Positions 19,318 to 29,251 of a stretch of DNA of 64,000 bases are shown one piece after another; position 1 is the stretch's first letter; each line of letters opens with the position of its first letter. Position numbers and translations under genes: made by a program. The stretch is from NCBI RefSeq assembly GCF_000155735.2, contig NC_020908.1, positions 2,423,001 to 2,487,000 on the forward strand, in the 5' to 3' direction. The stretch comes from Octadecabacter arcticus 238. Lineage in GTDB: Bacteria > Pseudomonadota > Alphaproteobacteria > Rhodobacterales > Rhodobacteraceae. The notes below the pieces were generated by a model that ran no database searches, was not told the origin of the DNA, and saw only the letters and a list, made by a program, of their open reading frames with translations.

Positions 19318-20775
19318 GGGTTCGTTCTCCTACGCCCTCAAGTGTAAACTTTAGCCAGTCAATTGTCTCACGCTTATTGGCACGGAGGGGCCTGGCTTTT
19401 CGGCCTCGCGCACCAGTGCGTCTAGCCAGTGGGTCTTGTCGCTCATGGAAGGCGAGGCCCTCGGTGAGGATCGCCATGTATTTGGTGAGGATGCCGTGGT
19501 GAACCGACGTGGGGAGTTCGGTCTCGCCTCGCCCCTGAGCCGCGCACTTGAGCTGATTGGCGCTGTTGAGCAGCACGCTCATCGCGCACGCCCACGGCTC
19601 CTTTTCGATTTCTTCGATGGCCTTGAGTTCCCGTAAATGATGCGCCCCGCACAGGGCGTGCGCGTCCACCCCACTCATATGGGCGTAATAGGACTTCCAG
19701 TGGTCATGAACAATTGTCCCGCCGGTCAGGAAGGATGGAACAGCACCGCGCTTGGCGCTGATGCGATAATGCGTGAAGGCGAGATCGCTGATTGAGTGCA
19801 GCCAGTGCAGCCAGTGCAGCTTACCAGCAACACGAAGTCCGGTCTCATCCAGATGCCGAACGCCGCCTTCATTGAGCCGGGCCAGAATGTGTTCGACGAC
19901 GCCACCCAAGGTACGCGCTGTGCCGTTCACCCAGTTGGTCACGCTGGCCGCGCATAGGCTGGTGGCACCAAACAAATCACGCAGGAGTTGGCAGACCCGA
20001 TCCTCGGGGATCAGCTGCTGAACATTGCAGTAGACCGCCGCCGCCCGAATGCGCTTACCGTATTGCACGTGTGCATTCACGCCATCGGGAAAGGTGGCTG
20101 TCGTCGTGGCTCGGCAATAGCCACAACAATAAATCGCTGCCTGATGCTCTGTGACCTCCAGACGCGGCACCGGTATGTCATAAACCTGACGCCTCTCCAC
20201 CGCCTTGATCATCCCAGCCGTCAAGCCATGCTGACAGGTGCCACAGGCCTCAGCCTCATGTCGCTCCACAAAGTCAGGCGTTGCTGTCTGACGTAGGGTG
20301 TCGCCTCGGTGGCCAACTTAGCCACCACTTTTCTTACCGGACTTACCACGCAGGCTACGCGGTACCGGCTTCTTCAACCCATCACTCGAAGGCGGCTTGC
20401 TGCTATTACTGCTGTTCTTGGCCAACTGACGCCGCAGATCCGCATTCTCTTGCGCCATGCTCGCCAACGCGGCTTCCAACTCGGCGATCCTGCGCAGAGC
20501 CGTGGCAAGGAGTTGTTCAAGAGCAGTAACTTGGTCCATTCCACCAATGATTCAGAGAAATCGTCACAGCGCCACGAAATTCAGACCACAACAGAAAATT
20601 CATGCGCCTAATGGCCAAGGAGACTCACATCAAAACTGACAAAAACCCGTTATCGGCTGGGGTGCTTGGGAGTTACAATACATTTACATTAAACCTTGCG
20701 CCAAGCGCCGCCTCACCTCATCTTAGTAATGTGAAAGGCATTCACATAACGCACACCAACAGATGGAGCACCCAG

Positions 20776-21237
20776 ATGACCACCTCTTCGACCAACATCG
20801 ACTACAACGCCCCCTACGCCCAGACCTCTGAGCGCGGCAACTGGTTTCAACGCACTGAAAGCTGGCTCGATGAGCGTGGTAAAGGTGCATGGATCGCCGC
20901 AATGGTCTTGGGCTTCGTCTTTTTCTGGCCGGTCGGCCTTCTTGCCTATATGATATGGAGTAAACGTATGTTTTCTGGAAATTGCGCCTCCAAGCGTACC
21001 CGCCATTCTCACGCCCGCAGTGCCGTGAGATCGGCAATGACGTCCTCAGGCAATTCAACGTTTGACGCCTACAAGTCCGACACGCTGCGCCGCCTTGAAG
21101 ACGAACAGCGCAACTTTGAAGAGTTCCTCAAGCGTTTGCGCGACGCCAAAGATAAGGCCGAGTTCGACACCTTTATGGATGATCGTGCCAGCCGTTCCGC
21201 TGCACCGCGCGAAGAAGACGACGCAAAGCCTGCCTAA
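20776..21237 (+). CDS. DUF2852 domain protein 1
   Basis: 153 aa from ATG 20776; upstream in-frame codons reach into the IS and are not used. It has an N-terminal polar region, one membrane segment with the family's WIAAMVLGFVFFWPVGLLAYMIW, a Ser/Arg-rich linker, and a helical tail (FDAYKSDTLRRLEDEQRNFEEFLKRLRDAKDKAEFD). Function unknown; probably a membrane-anchored coiled-coil protein. A paralogue follows. Confidence 0.87.
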   Translation: MTTSSTNIDYNAPYAQTSERGNWFQRTESWLDERGKGAWIAAMVLGFVFFWPVGLLAYMIWSKRMFSGNCASKRTRHSHARSAVRSAMTSSGNSTFDAYKSDTLRRLEDEQRNFEEFLKRLRDAKDKAEFDTFMDDRASRSAAPREEDDAKPA

Positions 21238-21333
21238 TCGATCTGGGCCCCAATCGGACGCCTCGCATAGCCGGGGCGTCGATACGGCAGAAATGCAAAC
21301 CAAACAGATGCACTAAGATTAGGGACAGATAGC

Positions 21334-21807
21334 ATGACCATGACTGCCAACACATACACCACCACCGATACCCAGCCTGCACAGATGCGCGATACCATGT
21401 CAGTTTCGGTACAGGTTCTTTCCACTGTGCTGTTCGCAGCGTTCGCAATCCCGGTCACAATTGTCGCCCTCAACGTGTTCTGGCCCGCAGGTGTGGTCAT
21501 CGCGCTGATCCTTGCATGGCGCGGCGGTTTCGCCCCGACTGGCGCGCCGTCTGCACCGCCACGCAACATAGACGAGGCGATAAAATCCCTCATGCCCGTA
21601 GCGGCAAACAACGAGGCTCATAGCGCCAACAGCAACGCAAGCTTTGATGCCTACCACCATGATATGATTAAACGACTTGAGGTCGAGAAGAAGACCTTTG
21701 ATGGTTTTCTGGGCCGATTGCGCGACGCCAAAGACCAATCTGAATTCGATGATTTCATGAATGAACGCACCGCCCGCGTTGGCGCTGATACCACACCGCA
21801 CGACTAA
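21334..21807 (+). CDS. DUF2852 domain protein 2
   Basis: 157 aa. It shares its plan with the preceding gene: one or two N-terminal membrane segments (VLFAAFAIPVTIVALNVFWP, GVVIALILAW) and a near-identical helical tail (FDAYHHDMIKRLEVEKKTFDGFLGRLRDAKDQSEFDDFM). A tandem duplication is inferred. ATG at 21334 follows a 96-bp spacer. Confidence 0.85.
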   Translation: MTMTANTYTTTDTQPAQMRDTMSVSVQVLSTVLFAAFAIPVTIVALNVFWPAGVVIALILAWRGGFAPTGAPSAPPRNIDEAIKSLMPVAANNEAHSANSNASFDAYHHDMIKRLEVEKKTFDGFLGRLRDAKDQSEFDDFMNERTARVGADTTPHD

Positions 21808-22127
21808 CCGTTCTCCCGAGCAGTGCAGACCCTCCCCCGTGGCGCAGACCCTCCCTGATATGCGTCACACTCAGGCCGATCGCGCCAATCCCAACCCACG
21901 CGGTCGGCCACCCTTTTTCCAAATATGCGATCAATCAAAGACACCGACATACTTTGCGCCAGCGGCCACACGGAGCAATTGAACTGCGCGGGATCGTCAC
22001 AAAAGGAAAGCAGGCTGAAAGACGTCCGAATTCGGCATCAAACCCATCAAATCCCGCCTAAATCGCGGGTTGTCGGCGCGGCGTCTATTTTGCTAGTCTA
22101 CACACACCATAAGTTTGCAGAGTTTTT
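21808..22127. other. Intergenic region upstream of bpt
   Basis: About 320 bp without a supported gene. It contains the direct repeat GCAGACCCTCCC (two copies near 21827 and 21844) and presumably the bpt promoter. Confidence 0.5.
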
Positions 22128-22982
22128 ATGCGTCATAGCCTTCCCATTGCGCCGCAGTTTTACGTGACGGCCCCCCAACCCTGTCCTTATTTGGCCGGCA
22201 GGATGGAACGTAAGCTATTCACAGCGTTGCAGGGCGACTCAGCTGAAAAGCTGAACAATGCACTATCCAAACAGGGATTCCGACGGTCGCAAAATGTGCT
22301 ATATCGCCCGTCCTGTACGGATTGTTCGGCCTGCATATCCGCGCGCATCAAAGTGGCGGACTTTGCGCCCTCCAAAAGTCAAAAGCGTGTGCTGAAACGC
22401 AACGCCGATCTGACCCGTAGCGCGTCATCGCCTTGGGCAACTGAACCGCAATATACGCTGTTCCGGGACTATCTTGATAGCCGCCACGCCGCTGGCGGTA
22501 TGGCCGATATGGACCTGTTCGAATTTGCCGCAATGGTCGAAGAAACCCCGATCCGCACGCGCCTGATCGAATACCGGTCCTCGCTGGCGGATGCGGCCAC
22601 GACCGACGCACGCAACGACCCTGCGGGGAACGACCCCTACGAGGGTTTGCGCGCCGTCAGCCTGACGGACATCCTCGAGGACGGGGTGTCGATGGTCTAC
22701 TCATTCTTCGCGCCGGAGTTGATGAAATCTTCCGTCGGCACTTACCTGATCCTTGATCACATCAAGATCGCCCACCACCTTGACCTGCCCTATGTCTACC
22801 TTGGCTACTGGGTGCCGGGGTCGGATAAGATGGGCTATAAGGCGAACTTCAAAGGGGTCGAGATTTTCCGCAAAGGCGCGTGGGAAATGCTGACCCACCC
22901 TGATGATTATTCATCCGAAATCAACCCGATCACTGTTGCGCCGATCGCTGATCAAGTCGCGCGCATCGAATTGCCCGACTAG
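22128..22982 (+). CDS. bpt: Aspartate/glutamate leucyl-tRNA-protein transferase
   Basis: 284 aa, typical for bacterial Bpt/ATE. It transfers Leu from Leu-tRNA to N-terminal Asp/Glu, marking proteins for ClpAP through the N-end rule. Motifs include [45 protein letters not shown] (the cysteine pairs of the N-terminal domain), [14 protein letters not shown], and [23 protein letters not shown] in the GNAT-like C-terminal domain. A terminator follows 48 bp after the stop. Confidence 0.94.
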   Translation: MRHSLPIAPQFYVTAPQPCPYLAGRMERKLFTALQGDSAEKLNNALSKQGFRRSQNVLYRPSCTDCSACISARIKVADFAPSKSQKRVLKRNADLTRSASSPWATEPQYTLFRDYLDSRHAAGGMADMDLFEFAAMVEETPIRTRLIEYRSSLADAATTDARNDPAGNDPYEGLRAVSLTDILEDGVSMVYSFFAPELMKSSVGTYLILDHIKIAHHLDLPYVYLGYWVPGSDKMGYKANFKGVEIFRKGAWEMLTHPDDYSSEINPITVAPIADQVARIELPD

Positions 22983-23030
22983 CAAGGCTAACGCGCAGCA
23001 AGTACCACAGGTGCCAATAAAACATCATGC

Positions 23031-23062
23031 AAAAAGGGCGCCCCGTAGGACGCCCTTTTTTC
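23031..23062. terminator. Bidirectional rho-independent terminator
   Basis: Arms AAAAAGGGCG and CGCCCTTTTT with a 10-nt loop and a T-run. Because A and T tracts lie on both sides it can serve bpt from the left and the TRAP operon from the right. Confidence 0.88.
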
Positions 23063-23098
23063 CGTTAAGACATTGGTAACGAACTGGGCCCAGCGGGA

Positions 23099-25450
23099 TC
23101 AGTTCAGCAGGTTTGGCACAATCGTCACGATGCCCGGTGCAAGGGCAAGGACCAGCAAACCGAACACTTGGATCAACACGAACGGTATGACCCCACGATA
23201 GATATGGCCCGTCGTGACTTCTTTGGGTGCAACACCGCGCAGGTAAAACAATGCAAACCCAAAGGGTGGCGTCAGGAACGACGTCTGTAGATTCACAGCG
23301 ATCATGATCGTCACCCATTTGGGATCAAACGAGCCACCATAAATAACAGGGCCAACGATGGGGATCACGATGTAGATGATCTCCAAGAAGTCCAACACGA
23401 AGCCCAGAACGAACAACACCAGCATCACGATCAGGAACACTGTCCATTCATCATCGAAACTGCGCAAGAATTGCTGGATATAGTGTTCCCCGCCAAACGA
23501 AATCACCACGAGGTTGAGCATTTGCGACCCGATCAGGATCGTGAACACCATGCTCGTGACTTTGGCCGTTTCGCGAACAACTGGCGTCAGAACACCACCC
23601 AGCCACAACACGGTACAGGCATAGAACAAACCAAACATCGCAAACAAGAACATCGACATTGCGAAGACAAACGCGATGTAATTTTCGAACGCCACATCTT
23701 CTAGGCCAACGCGCATGTCAAAATTAACACCGACAATCAGCATCAAGGCCACTGCACCGGTCGCCAGCAGGATGATTTTGCCGGACTTGTCCTGATCTGC
23801 CAGCTTGCGATAAGCCGCCAACATCAGTGCGCCACCCGCACCCAATGCGGCCGCCGGTGTCGGATTGGTAATGCCACCAAGGATCGATCCGAGAACTGCA
23901 ATGATCAGCACGAGCGGCGGAAAGACCACGCGCAACAGATCGTTTTTGGCCAAACGCGCAAAGGCTGGTCGCATGGACCACACCACCAACAGCAGCGGCA
24001 ATAGGATGATCAACGTCGTCACACCAGGCGTTGTGAGCGCCCCGATCAACACAACGTCAGCCAGCAACATCAACAAGACTCCGATGCCGCCAACGATCAG
24101 TGGTCCGGAAGCTGCACTTGGTGAAACACCGCGCGCAGTTGTCAGAACCAGTGTCAAAAGCAGCGCAAGAACGGCAATTCCGGTGCCAATTTTTGGCGCG
24201 TTGTTAGCCTGTTGCGTCACCAGATCGGCGCGTTCCTCATCACCAAGTTCGCGCGCTTCGGTCACGCCGCCCGCGTTTTCAATCGCTGTTTGCTCGGCAA
24301 CGGCTGTCGACCATGCTTCTTCGCCGTGCAGATCCTGCATTGCAATGGCGCATTCAGGCGACACGTTTGTGCGCAAGCTGGCTGTCTGGCCGGAGTCGGT
24401 AAAGCTGTCGACGATGATCGACTGGCTGCCCACCACGCCGAGGTTCATCAAGAACACCAGCAGGATGACCAAACCACCCGGCACCGCGAGGAACCATGTC
24501 AGGCCTTCGCCGCGCGTGATCGGCTCATCTGTGCTCTCACCGACGGACACAGCGGGCGCTTTGCTTGGATTCAACAAGGCATAGCAAAACGCATATGCCG
24601 CATAGAGAAACGCCAACAAAATACCAGGCAGCAACGCCGCTTGAAACAGCGTGCCAACGGACAGAACCGCGGGTGAACCCAGATAGGTCAACGCGTCCGA
24701 ACAGCCCACAAGGGTCGCACGGGTTTCTTGCGCTGCGGAATACAAATCACCCGCCAACGTCCCCAGCAGAACGATCACGATGGATGGCGGAATGATCTGG
24801 CCCAAGGTGCCAGACGCCGCGATCACACCCGTAGCAAGTTCTTTAGAATAGCCCGCCCGCAGCATGGTTGGCAAAGACAACAGACCCATGGTCACAACGG
24901 TTGCACCGACAATGCCCGTTGACGCCGCAAGGAACGCACCCACGACAACAACTGACACGGCCAAACCACCCGGAAGACCGCCGAAAACGCGGCTCATGGT
25001 GGTCAGCAAATCGTCAGCAATTTTGGACCGTTCCAGCGTGATGCCCATGAGGACAAACATCGCAACGGCCAGCAGCGTTTCAATCGACTGCCCCGCCAGA
25101 ACACGTTCATTCATCCGGTTCACAACGAATGACAGATTGCGGTCAATCGCCGTTTCCCAACCGCCGATAAACACAGCCTCCCCTATTCGGGGTAAGTCCG
25201 GATATCTGAACACGGATATAAAGTCGCTCCGGATCCCGTCAGCGATAAGTGCGCTGTATTCGGCCGATGATTTGTCAATCGCTTGGTGGATAAGATAACC
25301 ACCACTGTCCAAAGCCGCGATGATCGCAAAGGAAATAACCGCAGCCCCACTGATGGCGAACGCCACCGGAAAGCCCGAAAGGATGCCTGAGAACAGGCAC
25401 AAGAATACAATAATTAGGCCAATTTCTACGCCATCAAGTCCGAAAAACAT
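23099..25450 (-). CDS. TRAP transporter large permease subunit (DctM-like)
   Basis: 783 aa, longer than the usual 430 aa because of a large central insert (roughly residues 300-480) that carries extra hydrophobic segments and a soluble loop. The N-terminal half has the DctM features (LCLFSGILSGFPVAFAISG, ASTGIVGATVVTMGLLSLPTML, GTLGQIIPPSIVIVLLG). The C-terminal half has VLFVLGFVLDFLEIIYIVIP and LTPPFGFALFYLRGVAP. It forms the ion-coupled channel with the small subunit. Its ATG overlaps the upstream stop (TAATG). Confidence 0.92.
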   Translation of the reverse strand: MFFGLDGVEIGLIIVFLCLFSGILSGFPVAFAISGAAVISFAIIAALDSGGYLIHQAIDKSSAEYSALIADGIRSDFISVFRYPDLPRIGEAVFIGGWETAIDRNLSFVVNRMNERVLAGQSIETLLAVAMFVLMGITLERSKIADDLLTTMSRVFGGLPGGLAVSVVVVGAFLAASTGIVGATVVTMGLLSLPTMLRAGYSKELATGVIAASGTLGQIIPPSIVIVLLGTLAGDLYSAAQETRATLVGCSDALTYLGSPAVLSVGTLFQAALLPGILLAFLYAAYAFCYALLNPSKAPAVSVGESTDEPITRGEGLTWFLAVPGGLVILLVFLMNLGVVGSQSIIVDSFTDSGQTASLRTNVSPECAIAMQDLHGEEAWSTAVAEQTAIENAGGVTEARELGDEERADLVTQQANNAPKIGTGIAVLALLLTLVLTTARGVSPSAASGPLIVGGIGVLLMLLADVVLIGALTTPGVTTLIILLPLLLVVWSMRPAFARLAKNDLLRVVFPPLVLIIAVLGSILGGITNPTPAAALGAGGALMLAAYRKLADQDKSGKIILLATGAVALMLIVGVNFDMRVGLEDVAFENYIAFVFAMSMFLFAMFGLFYACTVLWLGGVLTPVVRETAKVTSMVFTILIGSQMLNLVVISFGGEHYIQQFLRSFDDEWTVFLIVMLVLFVLGFVLDFLEIIYIVIPIVGPVIYGGSFDPKWVTIMIAVNLQTSFLTPPFGFALFYLRGVAPKEVTTGHIYRGVIPFVLIQVFGLLVLALAPGIVTIVPNLLN

Positions 25451-26499
25451 TAGTGCGTTCCCTCATATGCTTCTTCGCCTTCGCCAAGGGAGTCCTTGTC
25501 GAGGTATTTATCGATGCTTTCCTCGCCCTCAACCAGTTCCAGATAGGACCGGTAGAAGAACGCAACGGAATGAAGCAAAACCAATGCGGTAAAAGTAACG
25601 AGCAGAACTTTGAACAGAAAATAGGCGTTGAATCCGTTTGGGCTGAACCCGATGGTTTCAACATTCCAGCGCAACGCGCGGGCCTTGTTCAGCAGGCGTT
25701 CAAGACTGTCGGACGCCGACGGATTGGGCACCACAAGATGGCGCCACAAGAAATACCAGCCATACATCCACGTCAGTATCGCGGCCGGCACCATAAAGAC
25801 CATAGATCCGATCATATCAATGATGCGCTTGGCGCGGTGGCCAACGGCGGAATAGACAAGATCAACCCGCACATGACCGCCCTGCACAAACGTGTAGGTG
25901 ACACAAAGACAAACGATCAGCGCGTTGTACAGTTTCAGGCTCTCGGCCCACCAACTCACATCAAACGTCATTGCGATGCCTAAGCCGATCGACAGCTCGG
26001 ACACCGCGAAAACCCGCTGCATGAAGATGATCATGATCTGGACCAACACCATCAACAGGCCAGCCCAAGCAAACGTGCGCCCAATCTTATTGGCAAAACC
26101 TTCCAAGACCCGCACACAGCCCCACATGAAGGGACGGTGCAGGAGCGCTACGGCCGTAAGTGTCAGAAACAACACGAAAAGCGCGAAAAACAGCTCGTGC
26201 GAGCCGCCGTAATAAATGAACCGCATCAGCGATTCCTTGTCTTCGGTCGTGTTGGCCCAGCTTAACCAGTCCAGCCAGACAGTTGGATGCGAGACCGCAA
26301 AAGCGATGTTGTAAATCGCCTCGGCGATGTTTGCGAAAAGCCACACAAACGTGTTCCAAAGCGCGCCAAGAAACGTCGCAGCAGCGGCTATGGGGTCCGA
26401 TCCTTCAGGGGCATTGCCCTGAAGCCGTTCCAACCATTGTGTGAAACCGTTCTCATAGGATGACCAGAACCCACCTGCGTTTGCGGCGTCTTCTTCCAT
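25450..26499 (-). CDS. TRAP transporter small permease subunit (DctQ-like)
   Basis: 349 aa from ATG 26499 (MEEDAANAGG...), with a G-rich stretch just upstream; the frame further upstream runs into the intergenic hairpins. Longer than a classical DctQ. The first half has additional hydrophobic segments, while the second half shows the DctQ core (FAVSELSIGLGIAMTFDVSWWAESL, GGHVRVDLVYSAVGHRAKRIID). It overlaps the large subunit gene by one base. Confidence 0.88.
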   Translation of the reverse strand: MEEDAANAGGFWSSYENGFTQWLERLQGNAPEGSDPIAAAATFLGALWNTFVWLFANIAEAIYNIAFAVSHPTVWLDWLSWANTTEDKESLMRFIYYGGSHELFFALFVLFLTLTAVALLHRPFMWGCVRVLEGFANKIGRTFAWAGLLMVLVQIMIIFMQRVFAVSELSIGLGIAMTFDVSWWAESLKLYNALIVCLCVTYTFVQGGHVRVDLVYSAVGHRAKRIIDMIGSMVFMVPAAILTWMYGWYFLWRHLVVPNPSASDSLERLLNKARALRWNVETIGFSPNGFNAYFLFKVLLVTFTALVLLHSVAFFYRSYLELVEGEESIDKYLDKDSLGEGEEAYEGTH

Positions 26500-26559
26500 G
26501 TCCGTGCCCCCAAAATATTTGAAAAATCTATGACACACGTTTTCCGTGTGGTACGAATA

Positions 26560-26621
26560 GGCCCCGCCAAATTTGGCAGGGCCCTCCAATTTTTATGGGC
26601 TGATCACGAACGTGATCAGCC
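26560..26621. promoter_or_regulatory. Two intergenic hairpins between binding protein and permease genes
   Basis: The first palindrome centres on GCCAAATTTGGC (26560-26584). The second is GGCTGATCAC-GAAC-GTGATCAGCC (26598-26621). Neither has a T-run on the minus strand. Inferred role: mRNA stabiliser or processing site that lets the binding protein be made in excess over the permeases, as in many TRAP/ABC operons. Confidence 0.6.
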
Positions 26622-26628
26622 AGCGGCG

Positions 26629-27711
26629 TTAGCCCATGACGCGTGCGCGCTGTGCTGTGTAGACATCATCGGAAATCGATGTCCAAGCGTAGGTGGACCG
26701 CACTGCAGCTTCTTGGCTTTCGCGGATGCGTGCGAACAGCTCGTCATCCATGAATTCGTCCAGTGCCCCAGCGGCAGCTGTCCCGAATGCATCCCAAACG
26801 TCGTCTGGGAATTCCAGAACTTTGACGCCCTGTGATTTCAGACGCTCAAGCGCTGCACCGTTGTTGTAGTTTGACTGGGACAAGGACCATTGGTGGGTTG
26901 CCGCAGCTGCGGTCGAAATGATTTCCTGAATTGCAGGTGTCATCTCGTTCCAAACATCACGGTTCATCGACGCCACAAGTGCCGAACCCGGCTCGTGCAT
27001 GCCGCCTGTGTAATAGAACTCACAGACTTCCTGGAAACCAAGACGTTCGTCCGCGAACGGACCGATCCATTCAGCACCGTCAATCGCGCCAGACGCGAGG
27101 GCCTGATAGATTTCACCACCCGGTACGTTTTGAACGGACGCACCTGTGCGACCCAATGCAAGACCACCAAGGCCCGGCATACGGAACTTCAGACCCTGCA
27201 AATCAGCAGCGGAATTGATTTCTTTGTTGAACCAACCGCCTGGCTGGTGACCGGTGTTACCCGCAAGGAACGATTTCAGACCAAAGATGCCGCCCAGTTC
27301 GTCATGCAGCTGTGATCCGCCACCGTGGTAGTACCAACTGGACATTTCGCCACCTGTCGCGCCAAACGGCACGGCTGTCATGAAGTAGTAACCGGGGTGC
27401 TGACCACCAAAATAGTAATCGGCAGAGTGATACATGTCGGCCTGACCGGACGAAACAGCATCAAACACTTCGAACGCACCAACAAGCTGGCCAGCGGCCT
27501 TCTTTTCGATGGTGATTGCTCCGTCAGCCATTGCATTCACGCGGTCGATGAAATTCACAGCAGCGTCATCAAAAACCGCGAAACCGTCTGGCACCGAAGT
27601 GACCATCGTCAGCGTGCGGTTACCTTGTGCGTATGCAGGTGCGGCCAATGTCGTTGCGGCAGCGGCTGTACCGCCAAGGGCAGAAGTCTTCAGAAAAGAG
27701 CGACGATCCAT
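26629..27711 (-). CDS. TRAP transporter substrate-binding protein (DctP/TakP-like)
   Basis: 360 aa. A Tat-type signal (MDRRSFLKTSALGG ... APAYA) directs it to the periplasm folded. The mature part shows DctP-family features: GAFEVFDAVSSGQADMYHSADYY, WYYHGGGSQLHDEL, LQGLKFRMPGLGGLALGRTG, and IYQALASGAIDGAEWIGPFAD with the Arg/Trp ligand region. The W-x-GP segment and the Tat signal resemble 2-oxoacid binders such as TakP, so a monocarboxylate or keto-acid substrate is likely but unproven. First gene of the operon. Confidence 0.9.
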   Translation of the reverse strand: MDRRSFLKTSALGGTAAAATTLAAPAYAQGNRTLTMVTSVPDGFAVFDDAAVNFIDRVNAMADGAITIEKKAAGQLVGAFEVFDAVSSGQADMYHSADYYFGGQHPGYYFMTAVPFGATGGEMSSWYYHGGGSQLHDELGGIFGLKSFLAGNTGHQPGGWFNKEINSAADLQGLKFRMPGLGGLALGRTGASVQNVPGGEIYQALASGAIDGAEWIGPFADERLGFQEVCEFYYTGGMHEPGSALVASMNRDVWNEMTPAIQEIISTAAAATHQWSLSQSNYNNGAALERLKSQGVKVLEFPDDVWDAFGTAAAGALDEFMDDELFARIRESQEAAVRSTYAWTSISDDVYTAQRARVMG

Positions 27712-27802
27712 ATGGTATATCCTCCCATGGAATTAAACGCTTACAACCTCTCCCAAGGTGCAGGCAGATCGTTTCAAGTAGGCCGACGTTACAAGTCCCT
27801 TT

Positions 27803-29189
27803 GAGTTATTGTCAAATCTGGTGTTTGAGTATTGTTGGTCATGCGGTGATCTGGTCGGGGTTTGTGGTTTCGATTCCGTCTTTGAACGTGACGCCTGTGA
27901 TGACTTTTGCGAGGTAGTCAAAGCCGCGTAGCTTCCTCCAATTTTACTCAGCACATTGCCCCAGTTTGAACATCATGTGCAGCATGCCATCGCGTGACAG
28001 GCAGCCCTTTGAACGCTTGGTACGATGCCGGATCGTCGCGAAGGCCGATTCAATTGGATTGCTAGTGCGGATGCTTTGCCAATGCTGCGCCGGGAAGTCG
28101 AAGAATGCCATGAGTTCCTCACGATCTTTTTGCAGGCATAGTGTGGCCTTGGGATATTTGGGTTCGTAGGTTTTGATGAACAGATCGAACGCCTTTTCTG
28201 CATCGACTTTGGTCTCGGCCTGCTAGATGTCGTGCAGCGCGGCCTTGGCTTTTGGCTGAGACAGCTTGGGTAAACAATTGAGCACGTTCATCGTTTTGTG
28301 TTGCCAACAGCGTTGATGGCGGGTCTCAGGATAGACTTCGTCCATGGCCGCCCAAAACCCCATGGCACCGTCCCCGATGGCCAGTTTGGGCGCATTCATG
28401 CCTCGGCTTTTGAGGTTAAGCAGAACCTCGCGCCAGCTCTGCGTGGACTCGCGCACCCCATCCTCAATTGCCAGAAATCGCTTCTTGCCACGGGCAGTTA
28501 CCCCAATAATAACAAGGGCACAGAGCTTGTCATCCTCGCCCCGAAGGCCGCTGTGAACGCCGTCGGCCCAGATATAGACGATGGGCTCGTCATCTAACTC
28601 AGCGCCTTTCCAAGCCTCGTATTCATTGGCCCAATCGCGTTTTAAACGCGAAACCGTATTAGCCGACAAGCCAACGGCATCTGGGCCCAGAAGAACCTTG
28701 AGGGCGGGAGCCATCTCGCCGCTGGAGATCCCTTTGAGGTAAAGCCATGGCAAGGCCGCTTCCAGCGTCTTCGTGCGGCGCACATAGGGCGGCACCAGGG
28801 CAGACCGGAATGTCACCGGTGTGCCGTCCTTGGACCGAACCTTTGGAATGCGCACGCTCACAGGGCCAATGCCCGTTTGAAACGGGCGGGCCGGATGATG
28901 TCCATTACGCACGACTGCCGCGTGACCGGCATCGGTGCGTAAGCCGGTAAATTGCGCCAAATAACTGACAAGCTCAGCCTCAACTGCTGTCGCGATCAAT
29001 TGTTGTGCTCCCGTTTTCAGCAACTCCGTCAACGCGTCCGTCATCTCGTCTCGACGCGCAAAATCAACAATGTTAGTAGTTCCCATGGTGGTGTATCTCC
29101 TTTGGTTGGGCTGCTGTCTTCCAACAACAATTCAACCAGATACGCCGCCAACCTTCAAACCACTCAAACACCAGATTCAGTCATAGCTC
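27803..29189 (-). mobile_element. IS256 family element, copy 1 (decayed)
   Basis: 1387 bp with ends GAGTTATTGTCAAATCTGG and the inverse of GAGCTATGACTGAATCTGG. The 9-bp duplication AGTCCCTTT flanks it (27794-27802, 29190-29198). It lies about 90 bp upstream of the TRAP operon, in the same orientation as the operon. Confidence 0.94.
27839..29086 (-). pseudogene. IS256 transposase with two nonsense mutations
   Basis: Compared with the two intact copies in this window, the Trp codon at 28223-28225 is TAG (residue 288) and the Gln codon at 27944-27946 is TAA (near residue 381). The first stop removes the region containing the catalytic Glu (NPIESAFATIRHR). Otherwise it is nearly identical to the other copies, so the lesions are recent. 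Confidence 0.92.
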
Positions 29190-29251
29190 AGTCCCTTTCC
29201 AATTGCGGAAGACCTAAAACTCCCTGTTTCGCGATTATTGTAAGAAATCCT

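Larger units (their letters stand above)
17785..19389 (-). mobile_element. IS3-like element, copy 1 (nested)
   Basis: 1605 bp with partially matched ends sharing CGTGYCAA and GAGACA. The 3-bp duplication GCC flanks it (17782-17784, 19390-19392); removing it restores the host transposase sequence seen in the other IS66-like copy. A second, nearly identical copy is at 60901-62505. Confidence 0.9.
17507..20539 (-). pseudogene. IS66-like transposase, interrupted by IS3-like insertion and in-frame stop
   Basis: From ATG 20539 the frame gives MDQVTALEQLLATALRRIAE ... GKKSGG, then TAA at 20318-20320, and continues in the same frame (VGHRGDTLRQTATPDFVERHEAEACG...). The IS3-like element splits the catalytic domain after RRTGARGRKA, and the rest (GHKLLVRLRDYRDDV ... 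QAERDLRMMKLRMK) lies at 17797-17507. The stop falls in the conserved GGQxGHxG motif of IS66 proteins (CAA to TAA) and is shared with copy 2. Confidence 0.85.
17455..20676 (-). mobile_element. IS66-like (ISBst12-type) element, copy 1, carrying a nested IS3-like element
   Basis: Ends are GTAACTCCCAAG and its inverse, flanked by a perfect 8-bp duplication AATACATT (17447-17454, 20677-20684). Without the nested IS3-like element (17785-19389 plus a 3-bp duplication) it is 1614 bp. That is 9 bp longer than copy 2 because of a tandem duplication near 19800 that adds LHW to the transposase. Confidence 0.92.
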
